DNA of 64,000 nucleotides from Pedobacter sp. L105 (lineage in GTDB: Bacteria; Bacteroidota; Bacteroidia; Sphingobacteriales; Sphingobacteriaceae), in the NCBI RefSeq assembly GCF_009765875.1, contig NZ_LMUP01000002.1, positions 186,001 to 250,000 on the forward strand. The letters are read 5' to 3'. The notes under the pieces are model-generated. The model was not told where the DNA came from, did no database searches, and was given only the letters and a program-made list of their open reading frames with translations. Position numbers and translations under genes: made by a program. The stretch's first letter is position 1. Every line of letters begins with the position of its first letter. This document shows positions 53,902-63,427 of the stretch, one piece after another.

Positions 53902-55020
53902 ATGTCAGTAGTAAAGAAACACAATTTCGGGGCAGGCCCCTGTATCTTGCCTCCCGCTGTGATGGAACAGGCTGCAAATGCAATCATCAACTGGAACAAC
54001 ATGGGGCTGTCTATACTCGAAATATCGCACAGAAGCCCTGAATTTGAAAGTGTAATCCTAAAAGCACAGCTACTGATCAGAGAACTGTTAAATGTACCCA
54101 ACAACTATGAAATCCTTTTTTTACAGGGAGGGGCAAGTAGCCAATTCTCTATGGTTCCAATGAACTTCCTGAAAAACCCATCCTATGGGGCATATCTGGA
54201 TACAGGTTATTTTGCACAAAAAGCAATTAAAGAAGCTGGCTTGTTTGGACAGGTAGAAATTGTTGCTTCATCACAGGATAAGGACTATTCTTATATCCCT
54301 GACATCATTGAACTTCCACAGGGAGCCGCTTATTTGCATTGTACATCAAACAATACCATTGAAGGTACACAAATGCTCAGCTTCCCGGAAAATACAGCTC
54401 CGCTGATCTGCGATATGTCTTCAGATATCTTTTCCAGGTCTGTAGACATCAAAAAATTCGACCTGATTTATGCAGGTGCCCAAAAAAACCTGGGACCGGC
54501 AGGCATGACCCTCATCATTGCCAAAAATGAATTTTTAAACACTGCGAAATCACCTGTGCCTTCCATGTCAGATTATCGGATTTACCGCGATAATATGAGC
54601 ATGTATAATACCCCTCCTGTGTTTTCCATTTACGTGGCCCTACTGAACCTGATCTGGCTTAGGGACCAGGGAGGGATTTCCGCGATTGAATTGCAGAATG
54701 TAAAAAAAGCAAATACACTTTATAGAGAGGTAGATCGTAACCCGCTGTTCTATGGAACTGCCAATGCAGCACATCGCTCAAAAATGAATGTAACGTTCAA
54801 AATGCACGACCCTAAATTAGAAGAAGAATTTTTGCGGTTCGCAGCAGAAAATGGAATTGTAGGAATCAAAGGATACCGCACCGTGGGCGGCTTTAGAGCA
54901 TCTCTTTACAATGCACTGCCTTTATCGAGTGTTGAATTTTTAGCCCAGCTTATGCAGGATTTTGAGCAAAAGAAAAACCCGGTACACCAATCATCTAACC
55001 TCGAAACTGCAAATCACTAA
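53902..55020 (+). CDS. serC: Phosphoserine aminotransferase
   Basis: 372 aa, PLP enzyme of serine (and possibly pyridoxine) biosynthesis converting 3-phosphohydroxypyruvate with glutamate to phosphoserine. NFGAGPCILPPAVMEQA, SHRSPEF, LQGGASSQFSMVPMN, and the PLP Lys in YAGAQKNLGPAGM are diagnostic. The last part (GGFRASLYNALPLSSVEFL) is the substrate-binding end. An extra C-terminal tail (KKNPVHQSSNLETANH) overlaps nothing. The DUF1015 gene starts 1 bp after its stop, as often in Bacteroidota. Confidence 0.96.
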   Translation: MSVVKKHNFGAGPCILPPAVMEQAANAIINWNNMGLSILEISHRSPEFESVILKAQLLIRELLNVPNNYEILFLQGGASSQFSMVPMNFLKNPSYGAYLDTGYFAQKAIKEAGLFGQVEIVASSQDKDYSYIPDIIELPQGAAYLHCTSNNTIEGTQMLSFPENTAPLICDMSSDIFSRSVDIKKFDLIYAGAQKNLGPAGMTLIIAKNEFLNTAKSPVPSMSDYRIYRDNMSMYNTPPVFSIYVALLNLIWLRDQGGISAIELQNVKKANTLYREVDRNPLFYGTANAAHRSKMNVTFKMHDPKLEEEFLRFAAENGIVGIKGYRTVGGFRASLYNALPLSSVEFLAQLMQDFEQKKNPVHQSSNLETANH

Positions 55021-55021
55021 T

Positions 55022-56155
55022 ATGGCAAATATAAAAGCATTCAGAGCGCTTAGAGCTGGTTTAACTGAAAAAGGAAGCCTGATAAAGGATCTTAAAATTA
55101 TTTTAGAACCCTCGTCAAATTATTCGGAAAGCCTTCAGCCTTACCTTTCCTCTTTCAGGCGCCTGATGCTGAATAAGTCATTGTATATTGAAAATGAACC
55201 CGCCATTTACATTTATGAAAATTGCGGAAGAAATGGTAAACAAAGGGGCATATGGGCATTGACAAATGTGAATGACCATACGATAAATGATATCATCCTG
55301 CATGAACAAACGATAACCGAACAGGAAGAAAAAATCAAAACTTACCGTGAACAAATCGGACTGGAAGGGGAACCCATCTTACTCACTTATCTACCCCGTG
55401 TTGAGCTGAACATACTGATCGAAAAAATAATCCAATCCACACCGCCGGAGTATTATTTTCATGAAGGGGTTTTACATCAGCTCTGGAAAGTAACCAGTAC
55501 GGCCGTTATTGAAGAACTAAAAAGGGAATTCTCAAATTTAAAAAACCTGTATGTTGCAGATGGCCATCACCGGCTTGCCGCAGCATTGAGCTTGCAACAT
55601 GAAGAGGAACAATGGATTTCAACGTTATATGTAGCCACAGATCAACTTAACATCAGAGAGTTTAACAGATTGATTCTTCCTGACACGCACATTAACAGGG
55701 AGGCTTTACTGGAACTGATCAATCAGTATTTCCTTGTTTATGCCATTCCAGGCAATACCCCTTTTCGCCCTGCCCGTCATCATCAAATGGGAATGTGCCT
55801 GTGCGGGAAATGGTACCAGCTGGACTTAATGGAAGATAAACATCCGGAAATTGACGCCACCATTTTGCAGGAATATATCCTGGAACCGTTTTTTAAAATT
55901 GAAGACCCGCGTGATGATTCGAGATTAAAGAATTTAGATCCTTTGGATGGCTGGGCAAAGTTAATCGTGGAAACCAAAGAAAATTTATCTTCTATAGCGT
56001 TTACACTGTTCCCAATGACAGCAGATCAGCTAATTAGTTGTGCAAATGAGCAGAAGACCCTGCCTCCAAAATCAACATGGATTGAGCCAAAAATACCTTA
56101 CGGATTGTTATTGCACTGGTCAAAACAACCCGACCTCAAAGAGATCGTATCATGA
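55022..56155 (+). CDS. DUF1015-family protein of the serine operon
   Basis: 377 aa from the ATG at 55022, one base after the serC stop; an ATG at 54962 inside serC would add 20 residues without homology. ANIKAFRALRAGLTEKGSL and VADGHHRLAAAL (a phosphate-binding-like HHR motif) define the family. Members lie beside serA/serC in many bacteria and are thought to be SerC-linked kinases or transferases, but activity is unproven. Its stop overlaps the start of a small membrane peptide (ATGA). Confidence 0.93.
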   Translation: MANIKAFRALRAGLTEKGSLIKDLKIILEPSSNYSESLQPYLSSFRRLMLNKSLYIENEPAIYIYENCGRNGKQRGIWALTNVNDHTINDIILHEQTITEQEEKIKTYREQIGLEGEPILLTYLPRVELNILIEKIIQSTPPEYYFHEGVLHQLWKVTSTAVIEELKREFSNLKNLYVADGHHRLAAALSLQHEEEQWISTLYVATDQLNIREFNRLILPDTHINREALLELINQYFLVYAIPGNTPFRPARHHQMGMCLCGKWYQLDLMEDKHPEIDATILQEYILEPFFKIEDPRDDSRLKNLDPLDGWAKLIVETKENLSSIAFTLFPMTADQLISCANEQKTLPPKSTWIEPKIPYGLLLHWSKQPDLKEIVS

Positions 56156-56289
56156 TGACAACAGACAATTTACTATACAACTGTGCTGTATTTTTATTCT
56201 TAGTGATTGCGCTGGTTTTGATTGTCAACGCATGGAACTTGTTCCGTGAAAAGAAAAACAGTGATGATGATTTTACACATTGGCTGTAA
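56152..56289 (+). CDS. 45-aa membrane peptide at the end of the serC operon
   Basis: An ORF of 45 codons (MMTTDNLLYNCAVFLFLVIA onward) starts in ATGA overlap with the DUF1015 stop and ends 1 bp before the convergent LytTR gene stop. It has one membrane segment (CAVFLFLVIALVLIVNAW), then a charged tail (FREKKNSDDDFTHWL), giving an N-out, C-in prediction. The overlap start, the clear helix and dense packing support a real gene. Function unknown. Confidence 0.6.
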   Translation: MMTTDNLLYNCAVFLFLVIALVLIVNAWNLFREKKNSDDDFTHWL

Positions 56290-56290
56290 G

Positions 56291-57037
56291 CTATATCAGC
56301 CAATCCAGAAAACCGGCAGCTTTCTGTTTACTCACTACTGGTTTATGTGCAACTGCGACGTTTAAATTTACCGTTATGGTACGCGTGATACTCGTAGAAA
56401 GATCTTTTATGGCAGTTTTATTCACCAAAAACTGACGATTAATACGGTAAAAAGAGATACCCATCTGCTTTTCCAGCTCTTCCAGGCTCTTTTGCACAAA
56501 ATAAGACTTCGCTTCAAAGGTAACCAGCTGCACTAATTCATTCTCCAGGTAAAACAAAGCGATCTCTGTAAATGCAACCGGAAGGATCTTGTCCTTATAC
56601 CTCACCAGCATACGGTCTCCCCTGTGGTTTCTCTTTTCCAGTAGTTCCAGAATCAGGTTATGACTGAGCGGACTGAGCATATCTTTCAGCTCCCTGTATT
56701 TAGACATTGCCCTGGCCACCGTTGTTTTATCGAATGGCTTCATGATGTAATCAATACTATGCGTTTCAAATGCACTCAACGCAAATTCATCATAGGCTGT
56801 ACAAAATATGACCGGTGTTTTAAGATGGGCTTTACTCAATATGTCAAAGCTGGTTCCATCACCCAGTTGTATATCGCAAAATAACAGGTCGGGCGCTTCA
56901 TTTTCTGCAAAATAGGCCATTGCCTCTCTTACGGAATGTAACATGGTTACTACCTGCGCTTCCGGCTGAACCTTCAGAATGGTTTCCTTCAGGTCTTCAG
57001 CGGTATTCCGCTCATCTTCTATGATTATAATTTTCAC
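56291..57037 (-). CDS. LytTR-family response regulator
   Basis: 248 aa. Receiver with acidic pocket at residues 7-9 (EDE), phospho-acceptor D55 in LLFCDIQLGDG and the Lys in IMKPFD. The DNA-binding LytTR domain (RMLVRYKDKILPVAFTEIAL, then YFVQKSLEELEKQMGISFYR, INRQFLVNKTAI) follows. Its start overlaps the sensor gene end by 26 nt. It likely controls the efflux operon upstream in the same unit. Confidence 0.93.
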   Translation of the reverse strand: MKIIIIEDERNTAEDLKETILKVQPEAQVVTMLHSVREAMAYFAENEAPDLLFCDIQLGDGTSFDILSKAHLKTPVIFCTAYDEFALSAFETHSIDYIMKPFDKTTVARAMSKYRELKDMLSPLSHNLILELLEKRNHRGDRMLVRYKDKILPVAFTEIALFYLENELVQLVTFEAKSYFVQKSLEELEKQMGISFYRINRQFLVNKTAIKDLSTSITRTITVNLNVAVAHKPVVSKQKAAGFLDWLI

Positions 57038-58097
57038 TGTTCGTTAGTTTTAAACTGACATAAAAATAAGATTGACCCGTCAGTATGATGATCTTCTCTC
57101 CGGTTAAACTTTCATACCTTTCACTCAGGTTAGACAATCCGCTGCCCATAGAATGTTCCTTGTCGTAATTAGGCCGGTAATCATTTTTCACCGTAATAAT
57201 ACCGTCCGCTTCGCTGATTTCAATGTGCATAGGTTCTTCTTCTGAAAAGGAATTATGCTTAATCGCGTTTTCTGTTAGCAGCTGTAGAGTAAATACAGGC
57301 AAATAACTGCTGTCCCTGATATCTTCACTGATATCGATGGTATAATATAAGGCATCGCCTAACCTTACCTTTTGCAGTTCCAGGTAGTCTGAGCAAAAGC
57401 TGAGTTCGCTAGTCAATGTGGCCGAGCTGCCCTTCATAGATGACATAGATGCCCTTAGAAAATTTGATAATTTAACCAGATAATTAGAGGCTACCTCCGG
57501 TTGTCTATGAATAAGCGATTTAATGGTAGTTAAGGCGTTAAATAAAAAATGAGGGTGGATCTGTTGTAAAAGCAATCTATTTACAGCTTCAGAATTAGCG
57601 ATTTTCAGTGCTGCATTTTCAAGGCTTACCCGCATCCGTTCATGTTGTGAGAGTACAAACTCTTGCCAGGTCACAATAAAATAGGTAATCAGTGCACTTT
57701 GAAGTATCGAGTAAATGACTAAAGATCTCCCCTGAAAATGAGATTTATAATCATGGAGCAGGATTTTAATCTTGATGAGATAAACAACCAGCATGTTATT
57801 TAACATCATTGGAAAAGCCCCAAGCAGAGAGATCAGCAAAAATGCACATAAGGTAAGTTTAAAGCTACGCAGGTTCCGGCTATATAAAAACCAGATAATA
57901 AATATCGAAATAAAGTTCAATATCATGATCATCAAAAACATGTCGCATGCATTAACGAATGAACTTTTTGCATTTTCACGTTCCATCCAGTTCGTAAAGA
58001 AGAGAATGGTTGTCAACGTCATGGTCGAAAATAAAGCCATTCTGATCATCGCCCTGATAGGAAAAACTTCGGCTATTTTATTAAAGATGGTTATCAT
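57012..58097 (-). CDS. LytS/YehU-type sensor histidine kinase
   Basis: 361 aa with four membrane helices (ATTILFFTNWM, MFLMIMILNFISIFIIWFLY, LTLCAFLLISLLGAFPMMLN, LVIYSILQSALITYFIVTW). The His-kinase motif is QQIHPHFLFNALTTIKSLIH, the form of the LytS group, followed by a C-terminal ATPase (ENAIKHN, GLSNLSERY). Co-transcribed with the LytTR regulator downstream. The signal is unknown. Confidence 0.93.
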   Translation of the reverse strand: MITIFNKIAEVFPIRAMIRMALFSTMTLTTILFFTNWMERENAKSSFVNACDMFLMIMILNFISIFIIWFLYSRNLRSFKLTLCAFLLISLLGAFPMMLNNMLVVYLIKIKILLHDYKSHFQGRSLVIYSILQSALITYFIVTWQEFVLSQHERMRVSLENAALKIANSEAVNRLLLQQIHPHFLFNALTTIKSLIHRQPEVASNYLVKLSNFLRASMSSMKGSSATLTSELSFCSDYLELQKVRLGDALYYTIDISEDIRDSSYLPVFTLQLLTENAIKHNSFSEEEPMHIEISEADGIITVKNDYRPNYDKEHSMGSGLSNLSERYESLTGEKIIILTGQSYFYVSLKLTNSENYNHRR

Positions 58098-58156
58098 ATA
58101 CTAAGCTAAGATCCACATTTTTGTTCATTTATCATTTCGGGAAGTAAACTACGCAA

Positions 58157-59179
58157 TTACTTGCCTTGTCTAAAAAACGGCAGGAATGAAATGGTGAAAT
58201 TTACAAAAGGCGTAGTACTGTTCTTGTTCTGTACAAAATAGGTATTCCAGCTATCGGTACGTTTAGCCAGCCTGGAATCTATAGTGGAGAAAAGACCGCC
58301 GTAAACACCTAATATCAGCTTTTTAGTCACGCGGTATTCATAAGACGGGCCTGTTTTTAGTTCTACCTGCGTAGAGCTTACATCCTGCGGCAGCGGAGGC
58401 TGGTTCAGGGAAAAGAAAGAATAACTACTGCTCAGCTCTGTACCAAATGAAACCCAGCTATTGGGGGTCACCTGTCTGCGCAGGGATACCCTGCTCGGCA
58501 GATCAAAAAATAATTCTGTTTTGCCATCGCCAAACTTTTGCCAGTAGCTAAAAACGGGAAGTACCGGAATAACCGACGAACGGTCCAGTATGACGGCTAC
58601 ACCAATTGTAAAAGCATGAGTTGCTGTCCGCTTTAGCGGAAAGACGATACTGCCTAAATAACTCACCTTTTCTACCGTGGATAACTGATCGGTAAGACCT
58701 GCCAGTGTACTGCTATAAATAACCGGAGAATGGAATAATGAATCATTGTGAGAGAAGGTAACAGCAAAACCAACTGTCTGACGGTTAAAGTTCATGTCCT
58801 TTACCGGAAATTGCGGATTAAAATCCTGTACCTGGTCGATTTGATAATGCTGGTTTACATAACTAAAAGATCCAACTAAGCTATTATGGCCCCACTGTGA
58901 AAAGGGAACATTAAAGTTAGCCTTTTCACGTGTCAGCCTCAATTTACCTTTATACAAAGGGTTTCCATAAAGATTGGCGGTGGTGTTTCCCCCATCAATA
59001 AACTCTGTAGATATTGCACCCTGCCTTAATATTGGATAAGCAATTGCTGCCTGATCCAGATACACGCGCTTGATGGAATCTACGTTTACTTTAGTTTCAG
59101 TTTTTTTTGCAAGTGTTTGCGACAAAGCGGCGCCCATCCAAATGTTTAAGCAAATCAGTATTAAAATTATTGTTTTCAT
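58157..59179 (-). CDS. Outer-membrane beta-barrel protein, hypothetical
   Basis: 340 aa from the ATG at 59179 with signal peptide MKTIILILICLNIWMGAALSQ; the frame continues 34 residues into the RND gene without a signal. Alternating strands and a terminal aromatic (VNFTISFLPFFRQGK) suggest an outer-membrane barrel, probably of the DUF6268 type. It lies 46 bp after the RND pump and before the sensor kinase on the same strand. An outer-membrane partner role for the pump or sensor is inference. Confidence 0.75.
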   Translation of the reverse strand: MKTIILILICLNIWMGAALSQTLAKKTETKVNVDSIKRVYLDQAAIAYPILRQGAISTEFIDGGNTTANLYGNPLYKGKLRLTREKANFNVPFSQWGHNSLVGSFSYVNQHYQIDQVQDFNPQFPVKDMNFNRQTVGFAVTFSHNDSLFHSPVIYSSTLAGLTDQLSTVEKVSYLGSIVFPLKRTATHAFTIGVAVILDRSSVIPVLPVFSYWQKFGDGKTELFFDLPSRVSLRRQVTPNSWVSFGTELSSSYSFFSLNQPPLPQDVSSTQVELKTGPSYEYRVTKKLILGVYGGLFSTIDSRLAKRTDSWNTYFVQNKNSTTPFVNFTISFLPFFRQGK

Positions 59180-59225
59180 GTGATATCGGATTACTGTACA
59201 GACATTCCTGAACAGGGTTAAATAA

Positions 59226-62200
59226 TTAAATAGCGGGTACTTTTTCAAGATTAGTTTCAGGCTTTTCCTGAAACCTGACAATCAGTTTATCGATGATCAG
59301 GTACATGGATGGCACAACGAAAAGCGTAAGGATCATGGAACTGGTAAGCCCGCCAATAATTACCCAGGCCATCCCATTTTTGATCTCCGAACCAGCACCA
59401 GTGGCTGTTGCAATGGGCAGCATTCCCAGTATCATGGCCAGCGTGGTCATTAAAATTGGTCGCAGACGCTCTTTACCCGCTTCTACAAGCGCATCTTTTG
59501 CAGAACGTCCTTCACTTTTCAGCTGATTGGTAAAGTCGACGATTAGGATGGCATTTTTAGAAACCAGCCCAAGCAGCATCACAATACCTATGATAGAAAA
59601 TATATTCAGCGTTTCCATGCTCAGCGCCAGGGCCAGCAAAGCCCCGATAATGGCTACCGGAATAGAAAACAATACCACAAAAGGATAAATCAGGCTTTCA
59701 TATAATGCAACCATGATCAGGTATACCAGCATAATAGCGGTAGCCAGTGCCAGCCCGAGGCTACCAAAGGCATCGGCCTGGTTCTTTACATCCCCAAGAT
59801 ATTCTATGGAAATACCATCCGGCAGTTTAACACCGGTTAGTTTAGCTTTGATATCATCTGCAACGGTGCCAACCGGGCGGCCAACTACACTCACATTAAC
59901 AGTAATGGCGTTGACCCTGTCACTCCTTTGCAGCACACTTTCCCCAAGGGCTTCCTTTACCTCAGCAAATTGAGAGAGCACAAAACTTTGTCCGTTGTTA
60001 TTGGTAAAAGACAGGTTTTTAACATTATTAATATCACTCCGGTTGTGGCTGTCGAGGCCAATCATGATATCATAATCATTACCCGACTGCTTGAATTTAC
60101 TTTTATCATTTCCACTGAAGGAGTTTTGCAATGCAGCACCAATCTGGCTGGCATCCAGTCCGAGTATAGCCATTTTATCGCGGTTGAGATTGATCTCTAT
60201 ATCCGGCTTCTGGTCTTTTACAGAGAGTTCAACAAACTGTGTACCCGGGATAGTAGTAATGATTTTTTGATAAGCTTCTGCCGTTGCCCTTACTCCTTTC
60301 AGGTCTGTCCCTTTGATAGCGATTTGTATAGCCGCCACATTACTGCCACCGGAAACAGATACTGTTCCAAAAGTTACTTTTACACCGGGTATCATGGCGC
60401 TCAGTTTCTTTTGCATCGCCAGTCCGAAATCCTGTGAAGAAAACTTGCGCTGCTTTTTATCTACGAGACTGACAGTAAGTTCCGACAGATTAGCATTATT
60501 AGTGGTACCGGCAATACTACCTGTTACAAAACCAATACTGGAAAAAACATTCACCACCGCTTTTTGTGAGAGCAGTGCTTTTTCTGCGACTTGAGTAGTG
60601 ATATTGGTTTGATAAAGAGATGCCGCAGGAGCAAGTTCCAGTTTAATGATCACGGTTCCCTGATCACCGTCAGGAATAAAAGTAGAGCCAATAAATCCTT
60701 TTCCAACCAGTAAGAAGGAACCAAAGATCAATAAGATCACAAAAGAAAGGAGATAACGCTTTTTATGCAGCACAACCCCCAGAAGTTTCGCATAATCTTC
60801 TTTAAGCCGCTCAATAAAATTCTCAAAACCAAGATTCAGTTTCCCCCAGAGTGTGTCGGGGTTCATCATTTCAATTTTACCAAAACGGCTGGCCAGCATA
60901 GGTGTAACGGTGAAGGAAACAAACAAACTCATCAGGGTAGAAATAACCACAACCATCGCAAATTCTCTCAAAATGGCGCCAATCAAGCCGCCAGCTAATG
61001 CCAATGGTAAGAACACTACCACGTCTACCAGGGTAATGGCCAGTGCTGTAAAACCGATCTCGCTCCTCCCCTCCAGGGCAGCTTTTACACGGTCGGACCC
61101 CATCTCCAGGTGACGGTAAATATTTTCAAGCACCACAATAGAATCATCTACCAGGATACCTACCACCAGCGACATTGCCATGAGAGACATCAGGTTGAGT
61201 GAAAAACCCATCAGATGCATCGCTATAAAAGTAGGAATGATAGAAGATGGCAGGGCAATCAGGATAAACATTGAACTCCTGACGCTATGTAAAAAAGCAA
61301 GCATCACTACCCCTACAATAAGCACCGCTAAACCCAGATCTTCCATTACCGCATCAGCGGAAGCTAAAGTATAAATACTCTGGTCCCTGGATATACTAAA
61401 TTGAACACCCTGTTTTGCATATTGATGTTCAATGGCAGCAAAACTGGCTTTGGTCAGCTTACTTACATCCACCGCATTGGCATCCGTTTGTTTGATGATC
61501 TGGATTCCTATAGAAGGCAACCCGTTGATATGATTAATGGCAGTAGCTTTTGCCGTACCATCCACCACTTCAGCAATATCACGCAGATAAATGGTACCAC
61601 CTTTTGCATCCTGTGAAACAATCAGGTTTCTCATCTGGTCCATATCAGTCACCTTGGCATCAAAAAGAATAGATAGCTGCTGATCTTTTGTTTCCAGGCT
61701 TCCTGCCGGGAAAGATTGATTGGCATTACTGATGGTCTTTGTGACCTCGCCAATAGCCAGTCCGTAAGCCCTCAGTTTGCCCTGGTCTATATTCACCCTG
61801 ATCTGTCTTTCATCACCGCCGATAATGTTCACCTGACCTACACCCTGCACATTTTGCAGCACTGCTTTCAGCTGTTTATCAATCAGATCGTACAATGCAC
61901 GCGAGTCCAGTTTAGAAGTAATACCTGCACTGATCACCGGGGCATCATCCAGGCTAATCTTATTGACCACTGGTTTCTTCACGTCATCAGGGAGGTCATT
62001 TTGCGTTTGATCGGCTTTACGCTGTATATCCCGCTCTGCCTTATCAACGTCTGCAGTACTTTTTAACTGAACCGTGATCAATGATATTCCTTCCTGAGAA
62101 GTGGATGAGATTTTATCCAGTCCTTCTATGGAAGAAAAAGCATCCTCCAGTTTTTTGGTAACGGAGCTCTCCACTTCAGAAGCTGAAGCACCGGTATAAA

Positions 62201-62348
62201 TAGTACTCACACTAACGGTATTGATCTGAATTTTTGGAAGCAGGTTATAGCTTAACTGAAAATAGCTTTCGATACCAAATATGATGAGCACCGTAAAGAT
62301 CACAATGATCAGTAAGGGTCTTTTGATGGAAATTTCTGTAATAGACAT
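59226..62348 (-). CDS. RND-family efflux permease (HAE1/AcrB-like)
   Basis: 1040 aa with twelve membrane helices and two large periplasmic loops. The helix-4 proton relay DD is in LVVGILVDDSIVVLENIYRH, and conserved IDQGKLRAYGLAIGEV, GTTNNANLSELTVSL and MTTLAMILGMLPIATATGAG complete the family pattern. It is likely a drug or hydrophobic-compound efflux pump driven by proton influx. Tight spacing (11 bp) to the adaptor. Confidence 0.96.
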   Translation of the reverse strand: MSITEISIKRPLLIIVIFTVLIIFGIESYFQLSYNLLPKIQINTVSVSTIYTGASASEVESSVTKKLEDAFSSIEGLDKISSTSQEGISLITVQLKSTADVDKAERDIQRKADQTQNDLPDDVKKPVVNKISLDDAPVISAGITSKLDSRALYDLIDKQLKAVLQNVQGVGQVNIIGGDERQIRVNIDQGKLRAYGLAIGEVTKTISNANQSFPAGSLETKDQQLSILFDAKVTDMDQMRNLIVSQDAKGGTIYLRDIAEVVDGTAKATAINHINGLPSIGIQIIKQTDANAVDVSKLTKASFAAIEHQYAKQGVQFSISRDQSIYTLASADAVMEDLGLAVLIVGVVMLAFLHSVRSSMFILIALPSSIIPTFIAMHLMGFSLNLMSLMAMSLVVGILVDDSIVVLENIYRHLEMGSDRVKAALEGRSEIGFTALAITLVDVVVFLPLALAGGLIGAILREFAMVVVISTLMSLFVSFTVTPMLASRFGKIEMMNPDTLWGKLNLGFENFIERLKEDYAKLLGVVLHKKRYLLSFVILLIFGSFLLVGKGFIGSTFIPDGDQGTVIIKLELAPAASLYQTNITTQVAEKALLSQKAVVNVFSSIGFVTGSIAGTTNNANLSELTVSLVDKKQRKFSSQDFGLAMQKKLSAMIPGVKVTFGTVSVSGGSNVAAIQIAIKGTDLKGVRATAEAYQKIITTIPGTQFVELSVKDQKPDIEINLNRDKMAILGLDASQIGAALQNSFSGNDKSKFKQSGNDYDIMIGLDSHNRSDINNVKNLSFTNNNGQSFVLSQFAEVKEALGESVLQRSDRVNAITVNVSVVGRPVGTVADDIKAKLTGVKLPDGISIEYLGDVKNQADAFGSLGLALATAIMLVYLIMVALYESLIYPFVVLFSIPVAIIGALLALALSMETLNIFSIIGIVMLLGLVSKNAILIVDFTNQLKSEGRSAKDALVEAGKERLRPILMTTLAMILGMLPIATATGAGSEIKNGMAWVIIGGLTSSMILTLFVVPSMYLIIDKLIVRFQEKPETNLEKVPAI

Positions 62349-62359
62349 ATGCTTATAAA

Positions 62360-63418
62360 TTATTTGGATATACTTACCGGGGTACCGTCCTTAAGATTGA
62401 TTTGTCCGGATAAAACCACCACATCATTCTTATTCAGCCCACTTAATATTTCAATAAAATCACCCATTTCCCGACCTGTGACCACAGTTTTTTGTCTTGC
62501 CCGATTATTTATCACCACATAAACAGAAGCATTCTGCACACTTTCTGCCAGGGCTTCCCGCGGAATAACCAACACCTGCTGGCGGGTATATTTAGAAAAA
62601 TCAGCATAAACAAAAGTTCCTGAATGCAGTACATATTGAGGATCACTATCGATCATCACTTCAACCGCATAACTATGGGTGGCATCGGCCTGGGGGCTGA
62701 CAAAGGAGATGGTACCGTTAAATACTTTGCCACGGTACACTTCTGTTGTGATCTTTACATGCTGCCCTTGTTTAACCTGGTAAACTTCGTTCTCGGTAAG
62801 ATTAACCTGTACTTTGATCTCTGATACATTGACTATAGTAGCGATCTCGGCACCCGCATTTACAAATACCCCCTGTTCAACATCTTTCACAGAGATAATG
62901 CCGTTGGTGGGCGACTTCAAACCTGCATCATCCAGTTGTTTTTTAGCGTGATTCAGCTGATTTACTGCATCGTTGTAATCCTGCCTGGTTTGGTTCAGTT
63001 TTTCTTCTGTTGCCGCATGGCCGGCATATAGTTCAGTATAGGTTTGAAGGTCGTTTTTCAACTTAGAGAGGTTGGTTGCTGCCTTTTGCTGATCCAGCTG
63101 AAGTAATCGGCTATCCATTACAGCCAATACCTGACCCTGTTTTACCCTGTCGCCCAGTTTAAATTTTAGATACTGGATGGTACCACTGCTGGCAGCCAAA
63201 ACTTTTGCTTCCTGAAAAGGGGCCAGTGTACCCGTTTTTTTGATGCTGAGATCCAACAGCTGTTCCTGAACGCCGCCTGCTTTCACTGGAATACGGACAG
63301 CTGTGGCTACCACAGGTTTATTCTTTTCGTCCAGTTGTTTTTTATTGCTAAACAGCTTAAAGGCAATTAACAGGATAATTACCACGATGATTATGCGGAT
63401 GATGTATTTACGTACCAT
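62360..63418 (-). CDS. RND efflux periplasmic adaptor (HlyD/MFP family)
   Basis: 352 aa with an N-terminal anchor helix (YIIRIIIVVIILLIAFKLF). Lipoyl-like and hairpin domain (LAASSGTIQYLKFKLGDRVK, QGQVLAVMDSRLLQLDQQK), beta-barrel (VNLTENEVYQVKQGQHVKIT) and a membrane-proximal end (VVTGREMGDFIEILSGLNKN) are in order. It bridges the pump and the outer-membrane factor. 9 bp after the upstream gene. Confidence 0.94.
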   Translation of the reverse strand: MVRKYIIRIIIVVIILLIAFKLFSNKKQLDEKNKPVVATAVRIPVKAGGVQEQLLDLSIKKTGTLAPFQEAKVLAASSGTIQYLKFKLGDRVKQGQVLAVMDSRLLQLDQQKAATNLSKLKNDLQTYTELYAGHAATEEKLNQTRQDYNDAVNQLNHAKKQLDDAGLKSPTNGIISVKDVEQGVFVNAGAEIATIVNVSEIKVQVNLTENEVYQVKQGQHVKITTEVYRGKVFNGTISFVSPQADATHSYAVEVMIDSDPQYVLHSGTFVYADFSKYTRQQVLVIPREALAESVQNASVYVVINNRARQKTVVTGREMGDFIEILSGLNKNDVVVLSGQINLKDGTPVSISK

Positions 63419-63427
63419 ATCGATTGA

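Noticed and set aside
54962..55021. Upstream start for DUF1015 inside serC
   Set aside because: The extra 20 residues have no family match; the ATG at 55022 begins with the conserved segment.
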